A DNA stretch of 64,000 nt from Bacteroidia bacterium (GCA_030433355.1 JAUIMG010000013.1:1-64000), one strand, 5' to 3'; positions 24,968 through 34,729 are shown, numbered from the stretch's first letter. A program made the numbers and translations. The notes: a model not told the origin generated them from the letters alone.

Positions 24968-26157
24968 TTTAATTTAGATACAGCAGTTGAAATTCGTTTA
25001 ATAGCCAACTCCAATAAGTCTTTTGAAGTGGCATAAGAAAGTCTAATACAATTTGGGCTTCCAAAAGCCTCCCCTGTAACTACAGCTACATGCGCTTCAT
25101 TCAATAGAAACATACTTAAATCAGTTGCTGTATTGATTAAGTCATCATTATATTTCTTACCGAAAAGTCCAGAGATATCAGGAAATACATAAAACGCTCC
25201 TTCTGGTTTGTTCAATTTGAAGCCTTCAATTTGAGATAATCCATTTAAAACAAAGTCTCTTCTTTCTAAAAAGGCATCTTTCATATATTCCATTTCTTTT
25301 GGATCACATAGCATGGCATCAATAGCCGCTCTCTGTGTAATAGAACAAGTTGCGGAAGTAAACTGACCTTGTATTTTATCGCAAGCATCAGCAATCCATT
25401 CTGGAGCAGCAATATAACCTAGTCTCCATCCTGTCATGGCAAAACCTTTAGATAAACCATTAATGGTTATAACTTGATTATAAATGGAAGGGAACTGAGC
25501 TAAACTTTCATGCTTACCTGTAAAATTGATATGTTCATATATTTCATCAGAGATAACATATAAATCAGACTTGGTTTTAATAACTTCTGACAGACTTTCT
25601 AATTCTTCTTTGCTGTAGATGCTTCCACTGGGATTGCAAGGGCTACTATAAATCATCAGCTTACTCTTGTCTGTTATCACTTCTTTAAGTTGCTCTGCTG
25701 TAATTTTAAAGTCGTTTTCTATAGAGGTTTCAATAAAAACTGGAACACCCTCAGCCATTTTTACAATTTCCAAATAACTAACCCAATATGGTTTTGGAAT
25801 GATTACTTCATCTCCAGGGTTTACAAGACTTAAAACAACATTTGCTATAGACTGCTTTGCACCTGTGGATACAACTATTTGATTTGGATTATATTGCAAT
25901 TTATTATCTCGTTCAAGTTTAGAACAAATTGCCTCTCTTAATTCTAAAAATCCTGGAACAGGAGTGTATTTAGAATAATTATCATCAATTGCTTTTTTTG
26001 CTGATTCTTTAATAAAATCAGGAGTATTAAAATCAGGTTCACCTAAACTTAAACTAATTACATCGATGCCTTGAACTTGCATCTCACGGCTTCTTTTAGC
26101 CATAGCAATAGTTTGAGATTCAGAGAGATTTTGTAGTCGGTCAGATACTTGAGTCAT
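24964..26157 (-). CDS. PLP-dependent aminotransferase (aspartate aminotransferase-like)
   Basis: A 397-residue class I/II aminotransferase. The PLP lysine lies in GLSKGFAMTGWRLGYIAAP (about 234-252), with VSTGAKQSIANV, YSSPCNPSGSIYSKEEL and the substrate-carboxylate Arg in CIRLSYATS near 375. Start and length match the bacterial aspartate/prephenate aminotransferase group. It heads the minus-strand operon; 41 bp separate it from the downstream end of the barrel-protein gene. Amino donor specificity is inferred from the family only. Confidence 0.9.
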   Translation of the reverse strand: MTQVSDRLQNLSESQTIAMAKRSREMQVQGIDVISLSLGEPDFNTPDFIKESAKKAIDDNYSKYTPVPGFLELREAICSKLERDNKLQYNPNQIVVSTGAKQSIANVVLSLVNPGDEVIIPKPYWVSYLEIVKMAEGVPVFIETSIENDFKITAEQLKEVITDKSKLMIYSSPCNPSGSIYSKEELESLSEVIKTKSDLYVISDEIYEHINFTGKHESLAQFPSIYNQVITINGLSKGFAMTGWRLGYIAAPEWIADACDKIQGQFTSATCSITQRAAIDAMLCDPKEMEYMKDAFLERRDFVLNGLSQIEGFKLNKPEGAFYVFPDISGLFGKKYNDDLINTATDLSMFLLNEAHVAVVTGEAFGSPNCIRLSYATSKDLLELAIKRISTAVSKLK

Positions 26158-26198
26158 ATGGATGTAATGTGAGAAAACAAATCTAATTAATTCAGACC

Positions 26199-26894
26199 TT
26201 ATTCAATAGAATAATCTTCATTTACGGTTTTACTAGAAATAAGGAAGAATAAACTTAAATTAAAACTAGAAGCGTTAAAGTCAAAACCTAAATTGTTTCT
26301 TATTGCTTTTTCTTCTGTGTTTCCAAAAGAATTGCTAGTTGGAAATTGAACCTCTTCTTCAAGGTTTTCATAATATATACCACCAAATGAACCTGCGATA
26401 GCTATACTTTTAGAGATAAAGTAGATTAATCCCGGAGTAACTCTAAAGCTAAAGCTGCTAATGGATGATTCATACTTATTACCTCCATTTCTATAATCGC
26501 CATTTCCAAAACCGAAATTAATTCCAATGTCTCCTTTAAAAAACAAGTGTTTTGTAATATTTGGTTGAAAACTAAGAATAGGACCTATGTTGTAAGTTTT
26601 TATTGTGGATTTAAATCTCGATTGTTGTGAAGTAGTTGGATCTGTTTCAATCGATGTATTAATGCTATTTTGGTAAGTAAAATTTAAGCCTAAAGTAACA
26701 TCTTTGCCTATATAGAAATTGAAGCTAGGGTTAAACCTAAAGATAGTTAACTTATCATCGAATAAGCTGGATGCTTCTTCTTCCATATTAGAATAGCTAA
26801 AACCTCCTCCAAGTAGTAAATTTCCTTTTTTTGGTTGCGAGAAAATGTTATTAGAAAATAGAGCTAGGAGAGATAGTAGTAAAGTAAATTTCAT
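26199..26894 (-). CDS. Outer-membrane beta-barrel protein
   Basis: A 231-residue exported protein with a signal peptide (about 1-19, ending IFSQ) and a porin-like barrel: alternating strands such as FRFNPSFNFYIGKDVTLGLNFTYQNS, TYNIGPILSFQPNI and FFKGDIGINFGFG. The end is FNLSLFFLIS plus a short tail, close to the usual aromatic C-terminus of barrels. No known ligand or partner. It could also be called an OmpW- or Opa-like small barrel. Confidence 0.8.
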   Translation of the reverse strand: MKFTLLLSLLALFSNNIFSQPKKGNLLLGGGFSYSNMEEEASSLFDDKLTIFRFNPSFNFYIGKDVTLGLNFTYQNSINTSIETDPTTSQQSRFKSTIKTYNIGPILSFQPNITKHLFFKGDIGINFGFGNGDYRNGGNKYESSISSFSFRVTPGLIYFISKSIAIAGSFGGIYYENLEEEVQFPTSNSFGNTEEKAIRNNLGFDFNASSFNLSLFFLISSKTVNEDYSIE

Positions 26895-26950
26895 AACTGT
26901 TAGTCATTAATTAATTAAACTAAATTAATATTTAACTTCAGCGTTCCCTT

Positions 26951-26958
26951 TATATTTG
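26951..26958 (+). promoter_or_regulatory. -7 promoter box
   Basis: TATATTTG, an exact TAnnTTTG match, 18 bp before the ATG at 26977. It likely drives the DUF7935-like/VIT1 gene pair. Confidence 0.5.
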
Positions 26959-26976
26959 TATTAATTAAAATTATAT

Positions 26977-27498
26977 ATGGAAGTAGCTCTGGAAATTCTA
27001 AAATACATCTTACCCGCTTCAATAGTTTTTATAGGTGTTTATTTTGTTATGCAAAACTTTTTAGAAAGTGAACAGAAAAAACTTAGTCTGAAATATAAGA
27101 GTGATAATTACAAATTAATTACACCAATCAAGCTCCAAGCTTATGAAAGAATGATTCTTTATTTAGAGAGAATTAATCTAAGCAATATGGTAATGAGACT
27201 TTATAAGCAAGGCCAATCTGCAAAGCAATTGCAATCTACTATGCTAGAAGTAATAAGAGGAGAGTATGATCATAATATGTCGCAACAATTGTATATTTCA
27301 TCTCAAACTTGGAAAATTATCAAGACTGCAAGAGAAGAAACAGTTAAAATTATTAATAGCTGTTCAGAGCAGCTAAATGATGATTCAAGTGGATTAGAAT
27401 TAAGTCAATTTATATTAGAATTAGTTGGCAAAACAGAAAGGACCTACACAGAAGTTGCTATAGAAGCATTAAAGTCTGAATTAAATAAAGCTTTTTGA
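26977..27498 (+). CDS. DUF7935-like membrane-anchored protein
   Basis: A 173-residue protein with one N-terminal transmembrane helix (about 8-27, ILPASIVFIGVYFVMQNFL) and a long helical cytosolic or periplasmic domain (LKYKSDNYKLITPIKLQAYERMILYLERI...). This pattern is common and conserved in Bacteroidota and I believe it is DUF7935, of unknown function. The VIT1-family gene starts on the base after its stop codon, so the two are translated together. Confidence 0.78.
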   Translation: MEVALEILKYILPASIVFIGVYFVMQNFLESEQKKLSLKYKSDNYKLITPIKLQAYERMILYLERINLSNMVMRLYKQGQSAKQLQSTMLEVIRGEYDHNMSQQLYISSQTWKIIKTAREETVKIINSCSEQLNDDSSGLELSQFILELVGKTERTYTEVAIEALKSELNKAF

Positions 27499-28242
27499 TT
27501 GAGTCAGATTAGTCAACATAAAGAGGCAAAGCTTCACAATACTTCTTCATGGTATAGTAAATGGCAAGACTATATCGGTGAATTTGTGTATGGGGGAATT
27601 GATGGCAGTGTTACTACTTTCGCAGTAGTTGCAGGTTCAGCAGGGGCAAATCTAGATAATTCTGTAATTATTATTTTAGGCTTTGCAAATCTTATTGCAG
27701 ATGGTTTTGCCATGTCAGTGGGTAGCTACCTCTCTAATAAATCTGAAAAACAAAATTTTGAAAAGCACGAGCGCATAGAATACTGGGAAGTAGATCATTT
27801 ACCTGAAAAAGAAAAGGAAGAGATACGAGATATTTATAGAGAAAAGGGTTTTGAAGGGGACTTGTTGGAGCAAGTAGTTGCTGTTATTACTTCAGATAAG
27901 GATAGATGGGTGGATGTAATGATGAAAGAAGAATTAAACCTTATAAAAGAAGAGAAGTCGCCACTAGCTATGGGCGCTATGACATTCTTTTCTTTTATCA
28001 TAGTAGGTCTAGTACCATTACTAGCTTATTTATTTGACTACAATACAGAAGACAGTTCTAGAAACTTGTTCGGAATAAGTATTATGCTTACCTCTATGGC
28101 ATTTATTGGAATTGGTTGGTTAAAGTCTTATGTTACCCAAACAAGCAGATTAAGAAGTATTGCAGAAACATTAATTTTAGGTGCAGCTGCTGCAATCTTG
28201 TCTTATTTTGTTGGAAGCTTCTTAGAGTCTCTAATTAACTAG
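27499..28242 (+). CDS. VIT1/CCC1-family metal transporter
   Basis: A 247-residue membrane protein of the VIT1/CCC1 family, which moves iron or manganese in exchange for protons. Features: GGIDGSVTTFAVVAGSAGA at about 31-49, ADGFAMSVGSYLSNKSE (metal-proton helix) at about 66-82, and an acidic, helical metal-binding region (about 85-155, EKERIEYWEVDHLPEKEKEE) between the helices. The start is a TTG directly after the upstream TGA; no ATG fits. Convergent 4-bp overlap with the nitroreductase gene. Confidence 0.9.
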   Translation: MSQISQHKEAKLHNTSSWYSKWQDYIGEFVYGGIDGSVTTFAVVAGSAGANLDNSVIIILGFANLIADGFAMSVGSYLSNKSEKQNFEKHERIEYWEVDHLPEKEKEEIRDIYREKGFEGDLLEQVVAVITSDKDRWVDVMMKEELNLIKEEKSPLAMGAMTFFSFIIVGLVPLLAYLFDYNTEDSSRNLFGISIMLTSMAFIGIGWLKSYVTQTSRLRSIAETLILGAAAAILSYFVGSFLESLIN

Positions 28243-28826
28243 CGCCAATCTACTTTATCTTCAATTGGGCTCATTGGCTTCTTTTCCAATTTTGGTAAAT
28301 TTTCTATTGGTACTCCTAATTGTAAAAATCCCATGCACTTATCTTGCTCATTAAGGTTTAGATAATCTTTCATTTCTTTAGAATAGGCAAGCTTTCCAGT
28401 ACCCCAATATCCTGCAATATCTAAAGAGTTTGTAGCTAATAACATATTTTGCACAGCACAAGAAACCGCATACTCTTCTTCCTGAATTGGAACTCTTTCT
28501 TTTTCGTCTCTTCTCATTACTATAACTATAACATGAGATATCTTTTCAACTCTTTGTTGCAGTTTTTTTACTTTAGCCTGGTCAAAGTCATCTTTTGGAG
28601 TTATTGTAGTATAGATACTAGCTAATTCTGTGTAAAACTCTTTAACTTTTTCTTGGGAAAAAACCACAAATCTCCATGGCTCTGTTCTTTTGTGGTTAGG
28701 AGCGTAATTAGCTAATTCCAATAATTTCCAAATGGATTCATCCGGAATTTTAGCATTGCTCTTCATTTGAGCAGGATACCAAGAAAATCTAGTTTTGACA
28801 AGGTTAGAAATTTCAGTGTATTTCAT
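28239..28826 (-). CDS. Nitroreductase-family FMN oxidoreductase
   Basis: A 195-residue FMN-dependent reductase of the small YdjA-like nitroreductase group. Recognised by RFSWYPAQM, ANYAPNHKRTEPWRFVVF (FMN-binding Arg) and GYWGTGKLAYSKEMKDYLNL, ending in the group's conserved MSPIEDKVDWR-like tail. Last gene of the rpsP operon, sharing one base with trmN6. Physiological substrate unknown. Confidence 0.88.
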   Translation of the reverse strand: MKYTEISNLVKTRFSWYPAQMKSNAKIPDESIWKLLELANYAPNHKRTEPWRFVVFSQEKVKEFYTELASIYTTITPKDDFDQAKVKKLQQRVEKISHVIVIVMRRDEKERVPIQEEEYAVSCAVQNMLLATNSLDIAGYWGTGKLAYSKEMKDYLNLNEQDKCMGFLQLGVPIENLPKLEKKPMSPIEDKVDWR

Positions 28827-29539
28827 TAGAATATTATTAGATAGTCTTTCAATAGTTTTTTGTATTCCTCGGAGTAATGATGTCTTTCTTCTAATTCAAT
28901 ACAAATTTCGTTTTCAATTGTTTTGCATTCTGTTTTTTTTAGAAGAATAAGTGAACGGCTTATTTTTCCATGCTTCTTTCCTTTAACATTGCTTATCCTA
29001 GAAATAAACCAATTATTCTCTAAAGCTATTTTTCTAAATTCAGTAAGGCTTTGAAATGGAATTATTACAGCAAGTTCTCCATTTGAATTGGTTAACTTAT
29101 AACTTGATTGAATTAAGTCTTGAAAGGATAATTCAATTTGGTTTCTGGCAATTCCTCTAGCTGAATTATTCTTGTTATCACTAAAGTAAGGAGGATTTGA
29201 GACTACTAAATCATACTGATTGTCGGACTTTGTAGTTAAAAATTTATTTAAAGAGTATGGAAAAAGAGTTAAGCTGTCTTTCCAAGTAGATTGCTGAAAG
29301 TTAAAAATACAGTCTTTTTGTGCATTAGAATCAATTTCAATAGCATCAATTGTAGCAACCCCTTTTTGTGCAAGCATTAAAGAAATTACTCCGGTACCTG
29401 CACCAATATCTAAAATTTTATTTTTGCCAGTAGGGTTTGTCCATGCTCCAAGTAGAACAGCATCTGTGCCTACCTTCATTGCAGCAAATTCTTGCCTAAT
29501 ATCGAATTTTTTAAAACGAAATAAAGATTTAGTCTTCAA
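28826..29539 (-). CDS. trmN6: tRNA1(Val) (adenine37-N6)-methyltransferase
   Basis: A 237-residue SAM-dependent methylase (YfiC/TrmN6) that makes m6A37 in tRNA1Val. SAM-binding motif ILDIGAGTG lies at 42-50 and the adenine-N6 catalytic NPPY at 115-118. The N-terminal FRFKKFDIRQEFAAMKVGTDAVLLGAW is typical of the group. It overlaps rimM by 11 bp and the nitroreductase gene by 1 bp. Identity to the E. coli enzyme's exact target is inferred from family. Confidence 0.9.
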   Translation of the reverse strand: MKTKSLFRFKKFDIRQEFAAMKVGTDAVLLGAWTNPTGKNKILDIGAGTGVISLMLAQKGVATIDAIEIDSNAQKDCIFNFQQSTWKDSLTLFPYSLNKFLTTKSDNQYDLVVSNPPYFSDNKNNSARGIARNQIELSFQDLIQSSYKLTNSNGELAVIIPFQSLTEFRKIALENNWFISRISNVKGKKHGKISRSLILLKKTECKTIENEICIELEERHHYSEEYKKLLKDYLIIF

Positions 29540-30068
29540 GGTATAATTCGATAAGTCCTTCGGGAGTTTTAACTTTAAGAGTCTTTTCTTTTTTATTTAC
29601 CTTAACAATGGTTTCATCATTGATTGGGATAAGGACTTCCTTTTCATTTACAACTATCGATAATAGGGAAGAATGTGGGTATTCTAGAACTTTATCTATT
29701 AAACCAATTTCTCCTTTGTTTTCATCAATTACTTTAAAGCCAATAATTTCATGAAAATAAAACTGATCTTCATTGAGCTTAGGTAGTAAGTTCAAAGGAA
29801 GAAAAATAGACTTACCAACTAAGGTTTTGGCTTCTTGAGCATTAGCTATTCCTTCAATGGAGCACCTTAGCTGACCATTGTTTAATAGTTGAGAAGATTC
29901 TACAAAAAATGGGATTAGTTGCTCCTGTTTTGGAGCAGCTTGTAGGAAAAAAGCTGCTATATTCTCATATAAAATAGGGGAGTCGACATCTAGTTTTAGC
30001 GCCAACTCCCCATTATTACCAATAGTTTTAGAAACGTAACCAAAATAAAAACAATCACTGACTTTCAT
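29529..30068 (-). CDS. rimM: Ribosome maturation factor RimM
   Basis: A 179-residue RimM, which helps assemble the 30S head by binding S19. The N-terminal beta barrel starts CFYFGYVSKTIGNNGELALKLD and the PRC-barrel half contains FYFHEIIGFKVIDENKGEIGLIDKVLEYPHSSLL and EVLIPINDETIVKVNKKEKTLKVKTPEGLIELY. Position after rpsP (11 bp) is the conserved arrangement in many bacteria. trmD and rplS do not follow; trmN6 does. Confidence 0.94.
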   Translation of the reverse strand: MKVSDCFYFGYVSKTIGNNGELALKLDVDSPILYENIAAFFLQAAPKQEQLIPFFVESSQLLNNGQLRCSIEGIANAQEAKTLVGKSIFLPLNLLPKLNEDQFYFHEIIGFKVIDENKGEIGLIDKVLEYPHSSLLSIVVNEKEVLIPINDETIVKVNKKEKTLKVKTPEGLIELYLED

Positions 30069-30079
30069 CAGAGAATGTT

Positions 30080-30733
30080 TTACTTGTCTCCTTTATCGGT
30101 CTCTTCAGACTCTTTAGAATCTTCTGCAGCTGCATCAGATTCAGCCTTAACTTCTTCTTTTGGAGCTTCTTGAGTAGGCTCTTCAACAGCAGGAGCTTCA
30201 GTTGCTTCTGCTACAGGAGCTTCTTCAGTAGTTTCGGCAGTTACTTCTGCTTCAGGAGCATCTGCTTCAGTTTCTACAACGTTTTTAGCTGCAATAGCTT
30301 CCGCTCTCTTTTTGTTAGCTTCCGCTTCTGCTTCTAATTGCTTTTTCTCTGCATCTGCTTGAGCGCTAGCTAGGCCTTCAGTTTTTGCAGCAATTTTATC
30401 TTCTTTTGACTTCATCCACTCTTCAAAACGCTTTTCAGCTTCTTCTTGAGAGAATGCACCTTTAGCAACTCCCTTATCTAGGTGATTTTTATAAATCACT
30501 CCTTTATAAGACAGCAGGGCTCTAACAGTATCTGTTGGTTGAGCTCCCTTTTTAAGCCAATCTAAGGCTTTGTCAAATTGCAAGTCAATACTTGCAGGGT
30601 TGGTGTTTGGGTTATACGTACCTATCTTCTCTATAAACTTCCCATCCCGTGGGGCACGACTATCCGCGATCACCACATGAAAATAAGCAAATCTCTTTTT
30701 TCCATGTCTTTGTAATCTAATCTTCGTAGGCAT
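30080..30733 (-). CDS. rpsP: 30S ribosomal protein S16 with long acidic tail
   Basis: The first 80 or so residues are S16 (TKIRLQRHGKKRFAYFHVVIADSRAPRDGKFIEKIGTYNP...). They are followed by a 135-residue extension rich in Ala, Glu, Thr and Val, with a helical Lys/Glu part (about 100-140) and a low-complexity acidic tail. S16 is about 80-90 residues in most bacteria; extended forms are usual in Bacteroidota, and this one is at the long end. A TACTTTTG box (plus-strand 30774-30781) 40 bp upstream is the probable -7 promoter for the operon. Confidence 0.96.
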   Translation of the reverse strand: MPTKIRLQRHGKKRFAYFHVVIADSRAPRDGKFIEKIGTYNPNTNPASIDLQFDKALDWLKKGAQPTDTVRALLSYKGVIYKNHLDKGVAKGAFSQEEAEKRFEEWMKSKEDKIAAKTEGLASAQADAEKKQLEAEAEANKKRAEAIAAKNVVETEADAPEAEVTAETTEEAPVAEATEAPAVEEPTQEAPKEEVKAESDAAAEDSKESEETDKGDK

Positions 30734-30773
30734 AACTTTTATTTAATTTAAAAAATGAGGGCGCAAAAGTAGT

Positions 30774-30781
30774 TAATTTAT
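30774..30781 (-). promoter_or_regulatory. -7 promoter box of the rpsP operon
   Basis: TACTTTTG on the minus strand fits TAnnTTTG exactly, about 40 bp upstream of the rpsP start. Confidence 0.5.
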
Positions 30782-30862
30782 TCAGTCTATTTAGAACTTT
30801 ACTCAGTCTTTTCTTTTTTAACTTAATAAATTAAGAAAACTCAGGAATAAAAAAGCTTTTGT

Positions 30863-33496
30863 TTATTGTATAATATCAAAATAATCTCTACGCCTGTTTA
30901 ATTTCAAATCTTGAAGAACAGATGACTTAACATTTAAGGTAATATTATAGCTTTGTCTTGGTCCGTAAGGAATCCAATCTACTGCTAACTGCCAACAATG
31001 TAAATCTCTATAAATGGAAACTGAGGTATACGTTAGGTCTTGCCTTTCAAAATCCCATCCTGAGTTAAAACCTATTCTCCAATTTTCTGTTAGACCAATA
31101 TCTCCTCCAAAATTCATGGTTTGCGTAATAAACTCTTCATAGGCCGGTTTGTTGTATCTTATGTTGTACCTAATATTGATTGACCAAGGTACTTGAAAGT
31201 CAACATATCTCTCAGGATGCAAGTTTATATTCTCTAATTCTTCATCAGTACCATATTCACTAGCGTATTCTTTTGGTTTTTTCTTTGCTTTTGAATTGCC
31301 CCCTTGTAGCCTAAAGTTTAAGGCGATATTAGCTGAAGTTAGTCTTAAAATTTTTCCTTCTTGACTGTTCCAACTTTCATTTATTCTTCTTTCTGTTGCG
31401 CTATCTAATCCGTATGGGTCGAAAGAGCCATTAAACTGAAGTGTAAAAAACTTTCCAATTCTAGTTCTGGCATTTGCTGATAATGGGCTCCAGTTTAAGG
31501 AGTCTGCAGAAATATCGTAAGAAGTAGAGAAACCAAGATTTTCAAATAAGGTCACTTTTTTCGTGCCTGTGCTGTCTTTCTTGGAACCTACTTTCATTTC
31601 TAAATTATTAAGCAAGCTTAAACCAACTCTACCACTTTCTCTTCTTGCAGGACTTCCATAAACTGTTCCTTGAAAAATATTATAGCTTACCTCATTTCCT
31701 TGTCCATTAATATAAACTTCGTTTCCTGTGGTGATTTCAGGTTGATAGTTGAAGGAAACTTGGGGAGTCATAACGTGTCTAATTGCTTTGATTCCATTTC
31801 CTTTAAACTGATACATTCCGTATATCTTGGTAGTTAAATTGGTGTTGAAATTATAAGATGCTCCTCTTTGAAAACCTCCCACAGTATCTATATCTACACG
31901 ATTAGTTACTGTATCAAAACTTTGTTTGTATGTTTTAAAAGCCCAAACCTCTGAATAGTTAAAAGAAGGATTTAGATTGAAGTATTTAAATAATTTGAAA
32001 GAAGTGTTAATAGGTATTGCATGTCGAACTCCATTGTTAAAGTCCTCTCTTAATTCAGGAAATCGATCAACAGATAATAAGGTGTCGTAAGTTCTTAATT
32101 GATTTGTAGCTGTAGAATTATAAGAAACACCTAGGTTTTTATAGATACTTCGCCACCATTCGTTTCCAATTTTTCCATAGTTTTTAAAAGGATATAAACG
32201 ACTAACATTAAAAGATACATCTGGTAAACTTAAATTGAAGGCCCCTGTTTGCGTATTTTGATCATGTCTAGCACTAATGGTTAAGTTATATGGTTTAGAG
32301 GGAAATGAATTGGAATAACTAATGGAAGATTGGAAGCTATTGGTTAAGTAATCGGTATCAAAACTGTTTAAATTATTAACAAAATTCTCTCTTGAGCCTA
32401 AGTTTACATTAGCAGAAAACCTGCTTCCAGGTCTTGCTTTTGCATCTTGTTGATGGTTCCATCGAACAAAGAATTCTTTACTTTCACTATAATCAGGAAA
32501 GCCTTCATAACCTCTTTTTAAATTGGAGTAGCTTAAACTAATGTTTCCTCCATAATGGTATCTATTTTTATAATTGCTTCTAAAGTTTGTTGCCCAACTT
32601 CCTAAAGTATAAATATCTCCAGTTAAACTAGCATCAAAATAATCGTTTGCTCCCCAATAGAAGCCACCATCTCTAAAGAAGAAACCTAGTTCTCTTGAAT
32701 CGCCATAAGTAGGAATTAAAATACCGGAAGATCTGCCGTTTTTATTTGGGAAAAACCCAAAAGGTAAGGCCAAAGGCGTTGGCACTTGGTCAATCTTGAG
32801 TACTGTGGGTCCGGTTACAATTTTATCATTGGGTATTATTTTAAGCTTAGAGGTAGCTAAAGAGAAGTGAGGGTGTTCTAAGTTGCAAGTAGTGTAATAT
32901 CCATTTCGAATATACATGACATCTGTTCCTGTCTTTTTTACTTCATTTCCTTTAATAAAGCCGTCACCCTCCTGTGTTTTTACTTCTTCAATTTTACCCT
33001 TTTTTGATTCGAAGTTATAGGTCATCTTACCTGCTTCATATTGCTGAGGACCCTCTTTAAATATGGGTAAACCAATATATTCTCCACTGCTATCCGGAAT
33101 GCCATTAGCAATTACAATGTTTTTGGCTAGGTCTAATTCGATATATGCAGCATTTAACTGTATGTTTTCATAATTAACTTGTGCATCGCCATATAGGTAA
33201 ACTTTTTCTTCAATTTGATCTATTCTAATGGAGTCTTTTGCTTTATAGTCGATTTTCGTTTCTATGGCGTCTTTAGAAATAGAAGTGTCAACAGAAGGAG
33301 TTTGCTGCCTTATTTCTAGTGTAGAACCAGTTTGGACTGAATCTTGCACAGCTCCCAGACTGTCTTGCACAAGGAAGCTAGAATCTTGTGTAAACTTTAA
33401 CTCAGTATTTTCTTGACAAAATGCTGTAGACACGCAAGATGCAGTTATTAACATTAATTGGATGAAAACCCGTGAAATAAATGGATTAGAAGGCAA
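30863..33496 (-). CDS. lptD: LPS-assembly protein LptD-like
   Basis: Outer-membrane translocon for lipopolysaccharide. After an export signal comes an OstA/LptA-like jellyroll (EKVYLYGDAQVNYENIQLNAAYIELDL, GKMTYNFESKKGKIEEV), followed by KIDQVPTPLALPFGFFPNKNGRSSGILIPTYG, a signature of Bacteroidota LptD, and a large barrel to the C-terminus. The open frame reaches back to 33634, inside the divergent amidase gene. I chose TTG 33496 since it gives a plausible signal (MPSNPFISRVFIQLML...AFCQ); ATG 33454 is the alternative. Product is about 877 residues. Confidence 0.88.
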   Translation of the reverse strand: MPSNPFISRVFIQLMLITASCVSTAFCQENTELKFTQDSSFLVQDSLGAVQDSVQTGSTLEIRQQTPSVDTSISKDAIETKIDYKAKDSIRIDQIEEKVYLYGDAQVNYENIQLNAAYIELDLAKNIVIANGIPDSSGEYIGLPIFKEGPQQYEAGKMTYNFESKKGKIEEVKTQEGDGFIKGNEVKKTGTDVMYIRNGYYTTCNLEHPHFSLATSKLKIIPNDKIVTGPTVLKIDQVPTPLALPFGFFPNKNGRSSGILIPTYGDSRELGFFFRDGGFYWGANDYFDASLTGDIYTLGSWATNFRSNYKNRYHYGGNISLSYSNLKRGYEGFPDYSESKEFFVRWNHQQDAKARPGSRFSANVNLGSRENFVNNLNSFDTDYLTNSFQSSISYSNSFPSKPYNLTISARHDQNTQTGAFNLSLPDVSFNVSRLYPFKNYGKIGNEWWRSIYKNLGVSYNSTATNQLRTYDTLLSVDRFPELREDFNNGVRHAIPINTSFKLFKYFNLNPSFNYSEVWAFKTYKQSFDTVTNRVDIDTVGGFQRGASYNFNTNLTTKIYGMYQFKGNGIKAIRHVMTPQVSFNYQPEITTGNEVYINGQGNEVSYNIFQGTVYGSPARRESGRVGLSLLNNLEMKVGSKKDSTGTKKVTLFENLGFSTSYDISADSLNWSPLSANARTRIGKFFTLQFNGSFDPYGLDSATERRINESWNSQEGKILRLTSANIALNFRLQGGNSKAKKKPKEYASEYGTDEELENINLHPERYVDFQVPWSINIRYNIRYNKPAYEEFITQTMNFGGDIGLTENWRIGFNSGWDFERQDLTYTSVSIYRDLHCWQLAVDWIPYGPRQSYNITLNVKSSVLQDLKLNRRRDYFDIIQ

Positions 33497-33582
33497 TCTT
33501 ATAATACTATTTTTGTAAATAATACACGGATTAGAAACGGCCTCAAAGCTAACTAAAATATTATAATCAGTATTTAATAAAA

Positions 33583-34719
33583 ATGCACAGATCTGCTTTA
33601 ATACTAACCTTTTTAGGCTTTTTAACATTCTCAACTGTTCTCCTTAGCCAATCTCAAGAAGAGTTTTTTGGTGAATTGAATACCGTTGTTATAGATGCGG
33701 GACATGGTGGCAAAGATAAAGGATGTTTAGGTTCTTCTTCTTATGAAAAGGATGTTGCTCTTGCAATTTCTTTAAAGTTAGGAGCATATTTAGAAGAAAA
33801 GTTTGAAAATCTTAATGTTATCTACACTAGAAAGGAGGATGTTTTTTTAGAATTAGATGAAAGAGCTAAGATTGCGAATAGAAACAAGGCCGACTTGTTT
33901 ATATGCATACATGCCAATGCTGCTAGTCCTAGTGCCTTTGGAACGGAGACCTTTGTGATGGGTAATGCAAAGTCAGAAGCTAACATGAAAGCAGCAAAAA
34001 GGGAGAATGCGGCTATCTTGATGGAAGATAATTACGAGGAACGTTATGAAAATTTCGATCCTAATTCTCCGGAGTCATATATAGCTATGACAATCATGCA
34101 AAGTGCTTTTCAAAATCAAAGTATCATGTTTGCTGAAATGGTTCAGCAACAATTTAGAGAAAGGGTGGGAAGGAAAGATAGAGGGGTTAAGATGGCTCCT
34201 TTTTTAGTCTTACACCAAACTACAATGCCCAGTGTTTTGATTGAAACTGGTTTTCTCACAAACCATTCTGAGGAAGAATTTTTAAAGTCGGAAATTGGTC
34301 AGGATTATCTTGCTTCAGCGATATATAGGGCATTTAGAGATTATAAAAATGAATTAGAATCTACATCTAAACAATTGATTGAAGAGAGTATAGCAGAGGC
34401 AGAGCCTAAATCTATTAAGCAGCAAAAAGAGTATTCAAATGGAAAAAGTCAACTTGTTTTTAAAGTTCAACTAACAACAACGAGCGAAGAGTTAGAGATA
34501 AATGAAGAAAACTTCAATGGTTTGGATAACGTAGAGTTTTATCAAGCAGGAGGTTTGTATAGGTACACTTATGGAAATGAAAGGAGCATAGAGGCTGCTA
34601 ATAAGTTGCAAGAAGAAGTTAAGTCAAAAGGATTTGAAGATGCATTTATCATTGCTTTTTTTAATGGGAATAGGATTGCCGTTGGTGAAGCAGTTAAATT
34701 GCTAAAGGATATTAATTAA
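33583..34719 (+). CDS. N-acetylmuramoyl-L-alanine amidase with SPOR-like tail
   Basis: A 378-residue exported amidase_3 zinc enzyme that cuts the peptide stem from peptidoglycan in daughter-cell separation. Signal peptide at about 1-24. Zinc ligands H41 (DAGHGG), E55 (SYEKD) and H110 (CIHANA), with the catalytic Glu in SVLIETGFLTN near 228. The last 80 or so residues (FKVQLTTTSEELEI ... FIIAFFNGNRIAVGEAVKLL) look like a SPOR domain, which binds denuded glycan at the septum. Divergent from lptD; mlaD-like gene follows by 10 bp. Confidence 0.92.
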   Translation: MHRSALILTFLGFLTFSTVLLSQSQEEFFGELNTVVIDAGHGGKDKGCLGSSSYEKDVALAISLKLGAYLEEKFENLNVIYTRKEDVFLELDERAKIANRNKADLFICIHANAASPSAFGTETFVMGNAKSEANMKAAKRENAAILMEDNYEERYENFDPNSPESYIAMTIMQSAFQNQSIMFAEMVQQQFRERVGRKDRGVKMAPFLVLHQTTMPSVLIETGFLTNHSEEEFLKSEIGQDYLASAIYRAFRDYKNELESTSKQLIEESIAEAEPKSIKQQKEYSNGKSQLVFKVQLTTTSEELEINEENFNGLDNVEFYQAGGLYRYTYGNERSIEAANKLQEEVKSKGFEDAFIIAFFNGNRIAVGEAVKLLKDIN

Positions 34720-34729
34720 TTTAGATTAA

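Noticed and set aside
33497-33634. N-terminal extension of LptD into the amidase gene
   Set aside because: The extra residues overlap the divergent amidase start and hide the signal peptide; TTG 33496 or ATG 33454 is more likely.
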